A stretch of DNA of 64,000 bases from Gari tellinella. Its lineage: Eukaryota > Mollusca > Bivalvia > Cardiida > Psammobiidae. Both the position numbers and the translations under genes were made by a program. This document shows, one piece after another, positions 55,840 to 64,000 of the stretch. Within the stretch, counting starts at the first letter, position 1; each line of letters begins with the position of its first letter. The notes below the pieces were generated by a model. The model was not told the origin of the DNA. It did not search any database and worked only from the letters and a program-made list of their open reading frames with translations. The stretch is taken from NCBI GenBank assembly GCA_922989275.2, contig OV277858.1, positions 102,472,794 through 102,536,793 on the forward strand, given 5' to 3'.

Positions 55840-55965
55840 TTGCAGAATGTAGCTTAAAGCAAACTGAAAGAAAGATGCATTCTGTTGTACTTTTAAGTTT
55901 TAACCTGCTTTAAGTGGTCAACTGTCTACAAAACTAGAAACATGCTATAGAGGTTTAATGCTTGA
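55840..55965 (-). mobile_element. MITE-A remnant
   Basis: TAGCTTAAAGCAAACTGAAAG, a decayed core, and right flank GTGGTCAACTGTCTACAAAA to TAGAGGTTTAA. Confidence 0.65.
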
Positions 55966-56564
55966 CCAAACCTAAAACAGCATCTGTAGGGGCTTTTTGA
56001 TGTACTTAATAAATGTCCTGCATTAAGTTGCTTAAAAAAGAATGTGCTTTGGGGGATGCTGTTGGAGAAGTAGAATTCTAACACACATCGAGCTTGCCCC
56101 TATATAAACAAAGAAGGGAGGTATCTGTGTTTGAATTCTCAATAAAACACGCACAGGCTCTATTGTCTTAATGTGACGTCGTATGGCTTCGAAAATGCGT
56201 ACACCAAGAAATGTAGCGCCGTTGCTTCAGTGCATATTGCGGTTAAATTGAAGTGTAAGAATCAAAATAAAATATTAATTATTTAATACCAGTGTTTTAT
56301 CTTTCAATCGAACATGGGTAGACATTGAGATGCTTGTAATTAAATACTTAAATCACTCAGGCTTTGGCCTCGTGATTAAATTACTACGCATCTCAACTCC
56401 TACCTGTGTTCTATTGCAAGATAAAACACTGGTATAAATTTATTATTTCTTAAATAGACTATGGAGTAAAGAGTTTAAAATTCAGCTTTTTAAAGGGTTT
56501 TTCTTTTTTTTTAAATGGTTGTAATTTATTTTAACAGCTGAAGAATTGAAACCATACCAAGATA

Positions 56565-56959
56565 ATGGAGAAACCAAAAGCAGAAATCAAAGAAAACAAA
56601 CTGAAGAGAAAACTTAAACCTGCAAAGAAAATAAAGACTGACGAAGCAGGTGATAGATCAGAAGATGAAGTTGATGGGGAACTCAACACAAAGAAGATCA
56701 AACTTGAGAACAAGAAAACAGCTGTGAAAGTACAGGGTGGTACAGGCAGTAAGAGTGCTGATGTCACTGGTGTATCATGGAACGTCTCGGACGTGATATC
56801 TGACAGGATTAACGTCCCCGACTGGGCAGCCAAGAATGTTGTGAAGTTGCTAGAAGAGGGTTGTACGATTCCATTTATTGCCAGGTACCGTAAGGAGCAG
56901 ACAGGAGCGATGGAGGTCCCAAAGCTGAGAGATACATGCAGTCTCCTAGAGGAGCTCAG
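56565..56959 (+). CDS. SRBD1: SRBD1 coding exon 1
   Basis: The exon begins at 56538 after acceptor TTTTAACAG, so a non-coding 5' exon lies upstream. Its 395 coding bases encode a lysine-rich head and the first Tex_N helices, and it ends GAGCTCAG before donor GTAATACC, phase 2. Confidence 0.93.
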
Positions 56960-59900
56960 GTAATACCGTACTATACATTTAAACCTGTAAGTACCACTAG
57001 AAGGTAACATTTGTAGTATTTATGACTGGTAGCAGCTTGATATAAAGGAGCCTTCTGCATTACTTTTGCCCTGCATTTATGACTATTTAAGGTTGATTTT
57101 AACAAAATATTTCAAAATTTCAAACAGTGTAGACCCTTAACAGAGGGCTCCTGCATAGGACAAATGAACTCGTCACAGATACACTGTTTGTTAAAGGTTG
57201 AATGTGTTAATTGAGCAATTCAAAGTGTTTTAAGACAGGTGCTTGCTTAACCCTTTCCCCCATAGATATGCCTTTTAACGCCTTTTGTTAATTCCTCCAG
57301 TAAAGAAAATAGTTCCATTTTATAGTCATAAATAAGAATGATAGAAAATGTTTTCTATATCCTAGCAGATTGTGGCTTCAAACAGGCTGGAAGTAAAGCA
57401 GAATGTGCCTTAAGGCGCATTCTGCTTTACTTTCAACCTGTTTTAAATGGTCACACGTCTTCAAAACTAGAAACAGGCTAAAGGGTAATGTGTTCAAGTT
57501 TTTAAGATTAGCAGTTGTCAATTTTGAAAGGCCACCAGATTAATAAAACTCTTATTCAACTGGGTTTAAGCAGTCACCAGCCAGGATACAGTATAAACAG
57601 TTTCCTATGGCTCTTTTGGGAAGACATGGTCGAAAGGCATTTACTTTGAAGAAGAGTGTTAACCCATTGCTCCATAGCCTGTTTCTAGTTTTGAAGACAG
57701 GTGGCCACTAAAAGCAGGTTGAAAGTAAAGCAGAATGCGCCTTTACGCTGCTTGTAAGTTGAAGCTACCATCTTTGAGGATATAGGAAATATTTCTTACA
57801 TTATACATACATTCAAAACTGTATAAAATACATCTATAACTATTTTCTTCATTGGAGAGATTAATTAAATGCGTAAACATGTGTATCTATGGAGTAAAGT
57901 ATATTCCTTGTTGGTGTTGTAGAACTGTAGAAAACAAGGTTAAGAGTGCCAAGGTGGCAGTGAAGAACCAGAATAAGCTGACTAAAGAGTTAAATCAAGC
58001 CTTCAGCAGTGCCCAGACATTGACGGAGGTCGAGTGCCTGGTAAGTTAGAATTGTTATAATTATCCATTTACTTCATAAATATGTCTTTTTACCCCTTTA
58101 ATTATTTCCTCTACTGAAGAAAATAGTTCCAATTCATACTGTCACAAATAAAAATCATATGAAATATTTTCTATATTCTAGCAGATAATAGCTTAACCCT
58201 TTCCCCAATATAAGCGACTTTTAGCGTATTTAATTTATTCCTACACTGAAGAAAATAGTTCCAATTTATACCCTCATGAACAATTACCATTACAAATATT
58301 TTATATATATATATATATATCCTAACAAGTTTTAGTTTAAAGCAGGCTGAAAGTAAAGCCGAATGTGCCTTAAGACACATTCGGCTTTACTTTCAACCTG
58401 CTTTAAGTGGTCAGCTATCTTCAATACCAGAAACGGTCTATAAGGTAAAAAGTTAAAGCAGACTGAAAGTAAAGCAGAATGCTCCTAAAGTTGCATTCTG
58501 CTTTACTTTTAACCTGCTTTCAGTGGTCACATATTTTCAAAATTAGAAACAGGCTATGGAGTAATGGGTTAAAGGAGAATACTTCCACCTTTTCAATGCT
58601 GAATTTTCCAATGGCTTTTCCATGTTCTGATGAATGAGCAGTTTTACCCATTACCCTATAAACATGCCTCTAATTTGTTTCTCTACTGAAGGAAATAGTT
58701 CCAGCTCATACATTAATTAATATGAACTATAACAATTAAATTCTACATCCTAACAGAGGAAAGCTTAAAGCAGGCTGAAAGTAAAGCAGAATGTGCCTTA
58801 AGGCACATTCTGCTTTACTTTCAACCTGCTTTAAGTGGTCATGTGTCTTCAAAACTGAAAACAGGCTATTGTGGGGTAATGTTTAAATTGGTTCTTGTGG
58901 GGTTTGTCCTAAATATAGTAAAGAGTATGACACACAATGCAGACCCAGTTATGGCAGTAAAAGAGGGTGCCTCTGATCTTTATCTGTATTTACAAAGAAT
59001 ATATTTGAGCCGTACCATGAAAACACCCAGCCTTATAATAAGGTAGCTGTGTCATCCCAAACTATGTATTTGTGTTTGATCTACACTGCCAAATATGCTT
59101 TAGATGCACGTGGGTGTCAAACTGTAGATCAATATCAGCCGCAGCATCTAAGACGTGACAGTGGTCTTATTTTACTATGTTTGCAAATGCAATAAGTCAG
59201 GTTTTCTCATGGCTTATTTACTAACTTATTCCCTGTATAGTTATTATATTGACAGTTTTCCTTTTCTACCTGCAGTTTGCTCCGTTCAAACCTGGTCAGA
59301 AGGGCAGTTTAGCAGAGCGAGCTAAAGTACTGGGGCTGGAGCCACTGGCTGCCAAGTTTGTATCTGGCTACTGTAACAACTGTGAAACCAACAAGTACCT
59401 TAATGCCAGTGAAAAGGGTTTGTCCTGAAACTCAGTAGATTTGTTAACCCATTACCCCATAGCCTTATTCTAGTTTTGATAATAGGTGACCACTTACAGC
59501 AGGTTGAAAGTAAAGCAGAATGCGCCCTAAGGCGCATTCTGCTTTACTTTTAACCTGCTTTAAGCTACCATCTGATAGAAATAAGAAAATATTTGTAATA
59601 AATCATAGTAATGACTGTATAAATTGAAACTATTTTTCTCAGTGGAGAAATAGATTAATGCGTAAAAAGACGTATTTATGGGGTAATGGGTTAATTTATT
59701 CAAAAACGATGAAAGGATCTAATGATTAGTGACACCATAGGATTTAATGTAGAAATAATTTTTTTTATTTTCTAAAATATTGACCACTTATCTGGAGCTC
59801 TGGATGTGGTCAGTTGTTGCATTGCAACATTGTACAGACCAAGCACTGTTGTCATCACTGGCTCTGCAACTGTGTTTGGTCTACACTGCCAAATACTGTA

Positions 59901-62900
59901 TATAATACTGCTAAATACAATGCTTTAGATGAGTATGGGTGTCAAACAGAGTAGATCAAGACCTGCCGCGGCGTCTTTGACAGGCTGGCCTTGATGTTCA
60001 ATGTTTTCAATGCAATAAGACAGGTTTTTTCATGGCCCAGCTCTTATGAGATGTGCCCAGGTTCTCTGTATCCGCTCCCCTCTCTCTTGGGCCACCAGTT
60101 AGCCCATAGATGGCAGACACAGATGTTAACAAACCAAAAGAAACAGAGTCTTGGACAATGGGTACCTGTGAAGGGTCTGAGCCGGTACTGCGGCTGCCTA
60201 CCCGCCATATGTTAGCAGTGCTCAATTTTGTAGGCAAGATACCTGATCAGATATTGCGGTAACAATTTAACCCTTTACATAAGCAAGAAAGGTTCCTAGC
60301 AGTTAAAGCTATGTTTCTTGTGGCTGTGGCATTAAAAAGATCTGCAAACATCATGAAATATTTCGGCGTTTCCATAATTATACTGTAGATATTTTTTCAG
60401 GGTTGGAAACATCTGCACAAATCCTGGATGGCGTGAAACACATAATAGCTGACATGATACACAAAGACACAGTTGTAATGGAGAGAATACGCAAACTGTA
60501 AGTTACTGAATTCACAGCTGTTAACTCTTACAACACCATGGATCTGTTTAAAATATACTCATTACATTTGCAAGCGGTGTAGACCCAGATCAGAGGGCTC
60601 CTATCATACCCCATAAATACGCCTCTATACACCTCTAATGTATCTCCCTACTAAAGAAAATAGTTTCCAGTTTATGCAGTTTTGAATATTTAACATTAGA
60701 AATAATGTCTATAGTCAAGCAGCTGGTAGCTTAAAGCAGGCTGAAAGTGCTTAAGGCACATTCTGCTTTACTTTCAACCTGCTTTTAGCAGTTACCTGTC
60801 TTCAAAACTAGAAACATGCTATGGAGTACTGGGTTAAGTTGCCTCCGGTATTTAGAACCACCAATAAATATTCATCTGTGGAAGAGTGGATAGTACATGT
60901 AGTATCATATGGATTGTACCTTGAGGAAAAGGTTAGATATCTGCTGTGTGGGACAGGGTTAACCCATTACCTGTTTCTTAACAGTTGACCATTTAAAGTA
61001 GGTTGAAATTAAAGCAGAATGTGCCTAAAAAGGCATTCTGCTTTACTTTCAACCTTCTTTAAGCACTGTGGTCACCTATCTTCAAAATTAGAAATAGGCT
61101 ATGAAGTAATGGGTTAAGAAGCCCTCAACACTGTTTGAAATGGAGACGTATGCTAGTTTCACATCAGTAAGGGAGATAACTCTATTTAATTTGTTAGGAG
61201 TACCAGTCCCCATATCTGTGTCCACACAAAAAAGGCAAAGGAGACAAAACCAAGCCAAGCCAAGACGAAACCAGGAACCAAGTCAGAGCCAGCGTATAAG
61301 TTTGAAGGTTACTTTGACAAGACAATCAGTGTGAAATACTTAAAGGCACATCAGGTAGGCTTTATGTCGAACTTTCCAGGTAATTTACCCTTTCCCCCAT
61401 AGGTTGTTTTCAGTGTTAATACTTTCCAGGTAATTTACCCTTTCAGTCCTAGCGACAAGTATACTTGTCATTAACCCTTTCCTGTATAGAAGATCCTTTT
61501 AGCGCATTAAGATTATTCCTCTGCTGAAGAAAATAGATCCAATATTACGGTCATGAATTATGTTTCATAAGGAATATTTTATTTATTCTAGCAGGTGGTA
61601 GCTTAAAGCAGGCAGAAAGTAAAGCTATACTTTCAACCTATTTTAAGGGATCAATTGTCTTCAAAACTTAGTAATAGGCTATGCGGTAATGGGTTAAAGA
61701 AATCCATCCTGATTTACTTTCAACCTGCTGTAACCCTTTCCCTTATAGAAGCGACTTTTAGCATATCCATTTTATTCATCCGCTAAAGAAAATAGTTCCA
61801 AATTATACCGTAATGAATATGTGTCATATTTAATACTTTCCTTATTCTAGCAGTTAATAGCTTAAAGCAGACTGAAAGTAAAGCAGAATGCGCCTTAGGG
61901 CGCATTCTGCTTTACTTTCAACCTGCTTTCAGTAGTCAAATATCTTCAATACTAGAAACAATTCTATGAGGTAAAGGGTTAAGAGTCACTTATTTTAATC
62001 AAAGTACTGTAGTACTGCAGGCTCAGACTTTCAGTTTAATGTAGAACAAAGTAATGCAGAAAGCTAATTATGGAGTTTCTGCATTACCATTGCCATGCAT
62101 TAAGCAGAAACCTGCAACGCTTAAAGACCCCAAAGAATTTTGTACTGTGCATGTCTTATAATGCATCGTCTGCTATGACTACAGTGTACTAGGTGAATAT
62201 TTATTACAAGGGAGTAAATACGGTGTTTAAATCGCCACAGGTACAGACTCAGGATCCTGAGTTTAACTCATTGCTTGTACACGGTTTATCTGATAGTGAC
62301 GTACCCAGCAACTGAAGCTCCGTTATAGCATATGTAAACCCCGTATGACAGGATTTGTTTGTAGGGGGAGCTGTTGTTCGTCCTTCGGAGTCGAAGATGA
62401 CCATGACAATACAATACACTCAACATGTGGTCTATCTGTGGGTCCGGAGGTGAATGATGAGGCCAATCCGGGCCTTGAAGGATCGGTCACATGGTTGGCA
62501 CGTGTGGTTGCTGTCTGTGTGTGTGGAGGTTGTAGATGTTGATGCTTTGGCCTTGCGCATGGCTCTCTTCTTTTTCGCCACGGTAGTGCGTCTTTCTTCG
62601 GCTGTACGGGAACCAGTAAGGGGGAGCTAGACTCGCACCAATTTCATACATTAGGATTCGATATGGGCTCTTCGAGCCAAAAACTAAAACTAGTCTATGG
62701 GGTAAAGGATTAACAAACAGGTTCTTCTATAACTTTGGAACTACAGTTAAGAATGTCCCGTTTAGAGAATGTCACTATACGAGAACGAAATATAGTTTTA
62801 TCACTGTATAATATTGTTTTGTTTCCAAGGTGATGGCCATCAACAGAGGAGAAAGCAATAAGATCCTCACAGTCAAAGTACAGCTTACGGAGCACATTTC

Positions 62901-63734
62901 CAGGGAGTTGGAGCAGTTGTGTCGGGCCCGATGGCTCAATCGAAACATGTCGCCCGACTGTCAGAAGATGATTAACAGCAGCATCCAAGACGCCTACAGC
63001 AGAATGATTGAGCCTCAGATTTGTAGGCTTGTAAGGTAAGGGGCAGTCTTATTAACCCATTACCCAATAATATGGATTTATATTTTTTACATCTCAAATT
63101 TATTCCTCCACTGAAAAAAAATAGTTCCCGTTTATATAGTCATGAATATATTTACCACAAGAAAGGTAGCTAAAAACAGGCTGAAAGTATAGCAGAATGC
63201 GCCTACCGGCGCATTCTGCTTTACTTTTAGCCTGCTTTAAGTGGTCACCTATCTTCAATACTAGACACAGGCTATGGAGTAAAGGGTTAAATACTACATG
63301 TATATGGATTTCTTCTTCCTTGCAGCAGTGCATGAAATTACATGGAAATATTAGATACAGAAGGGCTTCAGATAAGGGGAGGATTTCAAAAAATTAAATC
63401 TTTATTTCTGAATTAAATCCTTTGGTGTCACTACTCATTAGAATCCTCTCTTTGAGACAATTCTAATGAGTAGTAACACCTTAGGATTGGGTGCTGTAAT
63501 GATTGAGAAAATGTTGGATTTGTTCAGTTTACTCCCTCTTATCTTGAGCCCTGATATGCATGTATTTGTCATACAGATCTCGGCTGAATAAAGAATCTGA
63601 GAAAGCATCGATTGAAGTGTTTGCTAAGAACTTGAAGTGTCTGTTACTAACCTCACCATTAAAAGGCAGCACCATCCTCGCCTTGGATCCTGGCTTTAGA
63701 AATGGCTGTAAGACAGCAGTAATATCTCAAACAG
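56565..63734 (+). CDS. SRBD1: SRBD1 (S1 RNA-binding domain-containing protein 1, Tex-like), 5' part, 7 exons seen
   Basis: SRBD1 is the animal relative of bacterial Tex, a nucleic-acid-binding protein with a Tex N-terminal helical domain, a YqgF/RuvX-like domain, helix-hairpin-helix motifs and a C-terminal S1 domain (family knowledge). Coding exons: 56565-56959, 57923-58040, 59276-59417, 60401-60497, 61207-61354, 62830-63035, 63577-63734; all introns are GT-AG with compatible phases. The N-terminus is lysine-rich; the Tex_N region starts near GVSWNVSDVISDRINVPDWA with TIPFIARYRKEQTGAMEVP. Exon 5 gives PHICVHTKKAK and YKFEGYFDKTISVKYLKAHQ, exon 6 AINRGESNKILTVKVQL, and exon 7 starts the YqgF domain with ILALDPGFRNGCKTAVIS. 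The start is ATG 56565; an in-frame TGA lies 18 nt upstream in the same exon. The remaining YqgF, HhH and S1 parts lie beyond the window. Confidence 0.94.
57247..57497 (-). mobile_element. MITE-A in SRBD1 intron 1
   Basis: TTAACCCTTTCCCCCATAGA to AAACAGGCTAAAGGGTAATG; core AAACAGGCTGGAAGTAAAGC with mirror. Confidence 0.85.
57659..57899 (+). mobile_element. MITE-A, half hairpin, 24 bp before SRBD1 exon 2
   Basis: GTTAACCCATTGCTCCATAG to TGTGTATCTATGGAGTAAAG. The hairpin right arm is decayed. Its end supplies sequence directly upstream of the exon 2 polypyrimidine tract. Confidence 0.82.
57923..58040 (+). CDS. SRBD1: SRBD1 coding exon 2
   Basis: The acceptor is TTGGTGTTGTAG and the donor GTAAGTTAGA. 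The exon encodes TVENKVKSAKVAVKNQNKLT onward, part of the Tex_N helical domain. A MITE ends about 24 bp before the exon. Confidence 0.91.
58055..58572 (-). mobile_element. MITE-A split by another MITE-A at the hairpin base
   Basis: ATCCATTTACTTCATAAATA, then AGCAGATAATAGC-TTAA, the insertion, then TTAA-AGCAGACTGAAAGTAAAG with mirror and ATGGAGTAATGGGTTAA. Confidence 0.9.
58197..58452 (-). mobile_element. MITE-A nested at TTAA, with mirrored arm changes
   Basis: Bounded by TTAA 58193-58196 and 58453-58456. The core has GCCGAATGTG and CACATTCGGC where other copies have GCAGAATG and CATTCTGC. A (TA)n run lies at 58306-58320. Confidence 0.92.
58642..58890 (-). mobile_element. MITE-A
   Basis: TTTTACCCATTACCCTATAA to GGCTATTGTGGGGTAATG; core perfect (AATGTGCCTTAAGGCACATT). 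Confidence 0.87.
59276..59417 (+). CDS. SRBD1: SRBD1 coding exon 3
   Basis: The acceptor is TTCTACCTGCAG. The exon encodes FAPFKPGQKGSLAERAKVLG, matching the conserved PYK-x-G-x-KG-x-x-A-x-x-R-A-x-x-LGLE block. It ends in phase 1 at donor GTTTGTCCTG, a weaker donor chosen because it alone keeps the KGLE junction with exon 4. Confidence 0.9.
59444..59694 (+). mobile_element. MITE-A 27 bp after SRBD1 exon 3
   Basis: TTAACCCATTACCCCATAGC to TATTTATGGGGTAATGGGTTAA; nearly perfect TIRs and core (AATGCGCCCTAAGGCGCATT). Confidence 0.93.
59700..60395. other. SRBD1 intron 3, repeat fragments
   Basis: A MITE-C right part lies at about 59716-59803. The stretch 59815-59885 (GCATTGCAACATTGTACAGACC) matches 25570-25640. 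The rest, including TTGGGCCACCAGTTAGCCC near 60086, is not recognised. Confidence 0.45.
60401..60497 (+). CDS. SRBD1: SRBD1 coding exon 4
   Basis: The acceptor is ATTTTTTCAG and the donor GTAAGTTACT. The exon encodes LETSAQILDGVKHIIADMIH and KDTVVMERIRKL, equivalent to the human ILADMIAKD segment. Confidence 0.91.
60600..60837 (-). mobile_element. MITE-A inside a MITE-B hairpin remnant
   Basis: CATACCCCATAAATACGCC to CTATGGAGTACTGGGTTAA, directly after GACCCAGATCAGAGGGCTCC of a MITE-B arm. Confidence 0.8.
60959..61117. mobile_element. MITE-A derivative with two head ends (full palindrome)
   Basis: TTAACCCATTACCTGTTTCT on the left and AGAAATAGGCTATGAAGTAA then TGGGTTAA on the right are the same end of the family in opposite orientation. 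GTTGACCATTTAAAG and its partner CTTTAAGCACTGTGGTCAC flank a core with mirror. Confidence 0.82.
61207..61354 (+). CDS. SRBD1: SRBD1 coding exon 5
   Basis: Acceptor GGAGTACCAG at 61205-61206; donor GTAGGCTTTA. The exon encodes PHICVHTKKAKETKPSQ, then a basic linker and YKFEGYFDKTISVKYLKAHQ. It is 148 bp and ends in phase 0. Confidence 0.88.
61471..61697 (-). mobile_element. MITE-A, core mostly deleted
   Basis: TTAACCCTTTCCTGTATAGA to GGCTATGCGGTAATGGGTTAA; the hairpin tip is lost (AAAGTAAAGC-TATACTTTC). Confidence 0.82.
61729..61982 (-). mobile_element. MITE-A
   Basis: TGTAACCCTTTCCCTTATAG to TTCTATGAGGTAAAGGGTTAA; core near perfect (AATGCGCCTTAGGGCGCATT). It follows a short right-arm fragment of another copy. 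Confidence 0.87.
62040..62115. mobile_element. MITE-E hairpin, decayed
   Basis: AGTAATGCAGAAAGCTAATT and GGAGTTTCTGCATTACC, with outer CATGCATTAAGC. Confidence 0.65.
62350..62640 (-). pseudogene. LINE tail with a C2H2 finger
   Basis: The complement encodes CQPCDRSFKARIGLIIHLRT followed by His: a CX2CX12HX3H finger with the KARIGL motif seen at the C-terminus of some endonuclease/reverse-transcriptase LINEs. The rest of the LINE is absent. It lies in SRBD1 intron 5, antisense. Confidence 0.65.
62830..63035 (+). CDS. SRBD1: SRBD1 coding exon 6
   Basis: The acceptor is TTGTTTCCAAG and the donor GTAAGGGGCA. The exon encodes VMAINRGESNKILTVKVQLT, then RARWLNRNMSPDCQ and ending IEPQICRLV. The AINRGE block is the Tex family core signature. 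A MITE begins about 16 bp after the exon. Confidence 0.93.
63052..63290 (-). mobile_element. MITE-A 16 bp after SRBD1 exon 6
   Basis: TTAACCCATTACCCAATAAT to GGCTATGGAGTAAAGGGTTAA; core AATGCGCCTACCGGCGCATT. Confidence 0.9.
63358..63553. mobile_element. MITE-C 23 bp before SRBD1 exon 7
   Basis: AGGGCTTCAGATAAGGGGAG to CTTATCTTGAGCCCTG; hairpin ACTCATTAGAATCCTCTC with mirror. Confidence 0.85.
63577..63734 (+). CDS. SRBD1: SRBD1 coding exon 7 (start of YqgF domain)
   Basis: The acceptor is TTGTCATACAG and the donor GTAAACTCAT. The exon encodes SRLNKESEKASIEVFAKNLK, LLLTSPLKGS and ILALDPGFRNGCKTAV, with the YqgF DPG motif. It ends in phase 1, so the gene continues past the window. Confidence 0.93.
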
Positions 63735-63794
63735 GTAAACTCATCCTAACCAGGCTGTTCTGCTGTAAATTTTCCACACAGAAATGCATACTAG

Positions 63795-63955
63795 GTTTTA
63801 GCTCGCCTGTACAAAGTACAAGACTAGCTTATGCTATATCCGGGCATTGTCGTTTTGTAGTTGTCATTGTCATCTGCATAGTCTTGAACAGCGTTAACAA
63901 CTTTAGAAAATGCTCATAACTTCTATGTCCTTGAGGTATTGCTTTGATATTTGGT
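63795..63955 (-). mobile_element. Helitron-like 3' end (reverse orientation)
   Basis: TTTTAGCTCGCCTGTACAAA then GTACAAGACTAGC is the complement of the terminal hairpin at 11707-11741, followed by CATAACTTCTATGTCC from the array unit. Confidence 0.65.
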
Positions 63956-64000
63956 ATGCCTTAAGGCGCATTCTGCTTTACTTTCAAACTGCTTTAAGCT
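63956..64000. mobile_element. MITE-A right hairpin arm, cut by window edge
   Basis: TGCCTTAAGGCGCATTCTGC then TTTACTTTCAAACTGC is the family core; the remainder lies beyond the window. Confidence 0.8.

Larger units (their letters stand above)
54695..55855 (+). pseudogene. LINE reverse-transcriptase pseudogene, broken by a SINE and a MITE
   Basis: Segment 1 (54700-54949) encodes FNKVPHKCLLHKLRKFGVQG, then a stop. Segment 2 (55144-55485) encodes DDSLLYR, LNRLQKWEKDWLMSLRLNKC and NGTLAFLSRNLS. Segment 3 (55748-55855) encodes QLEHAATMWDPHTKANINKV. These are consecutive parts of one non-LTR reverse transcriptase. The copy is dead through stops, frameshifts and two insertions. Confidence 0.85.

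Noticed and set aside
56531..57010. Minus-strand open frame opposite SRBD1 exon 1
   Set aside because: Antisense of another lysine-rich exon; no homologue recognised.
59991..60237. Overlapping open frames on both strands in SRBD1 intron 3
   Set aside because: Short, no splice-compatible link to the SRBD1 frame, and exons 3 and 4 already join in phase.

Overview
The window is nuclear DNA of an invertebrate animal, most likely a bivalve mollusc. The genes are split by GT-AG introns and encode animal proteins. The non-coding part is saturated with short inverted-repeat transposons, Helitron-like elements ending in a GCTCACCTGAG-type hairpin, tRNA-derived SINEs and LINE remnants of kinds I associate with bivalve genomes. 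No ribosome binding sites, operons or CRISPR arrays are present.

Three host genes can be read. (1) A WNK-type kinase gene on the minus strand: the first coding exon (20701-21828) and second exon (16053-16228) are visible, and the rest lies beyond position 1 behind an intron longer than 16 kb. (2) A complete REXO4-like 3'-5' exonuclease gene on the minus strand, seven coding exons, 44824 down to 36638, with all DEDDh motifs. (3) The 5' seven coding exons of an SRBD1 (Tex-like, S1 RNA-binding domain protein 1) gene on the plus strand, 56565 to 63734, running off the right edge. REXO4 and SRBD1 are transcribed divergently and are separated by a repeat-rich 11.7 kb stretch.

That stretch holds a nearly pristine Ty3/gypsy retrotransposon (45874-50618): 119-bp LTRs differing at one base, a 5-bp target duplication ATAAC, a primer site matching tRNA-Leu, and one uninterrupted 1227-residue gag-pol frame. 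To its right are a degenerate tandem repeat split by a 1-kb inverted-repeat element, a tRNA-headed SINE, a LINE 3' end with a GAA tail, and a LINE reverse-transcriptase pseudogene hit by a SINE and a MITE.

Region by region: 1-16 kb is probably WNK intron 2, packed with hairpin MITEs plus two Helitron-like elements, one carrying a 12-unit array of about 165 bp. 16-22 kb is WNK exons and intron 1. 22.8-24.1 kb is a CT/CTGT microsatellite. 24-36 kb is intergenic repeats, foldback elements and tandem arrays. 36.6-44.9 kb is REXO4, 45-56 kb the retroelement cluster, and 56.5-64 kb SRBD1.

The dominant and least expected signal is about 40 copies of a roughly 250-bp TTAA-targeting MITE whose core is a long near-perfect hairpin, together with several other MITE families built on the same plan. 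The same hairpin cores appear inside families with unrelated ends, and substitutions are mirrored on both hairpin arms. MITE ends lie within 7-30 bp of many splice sites.
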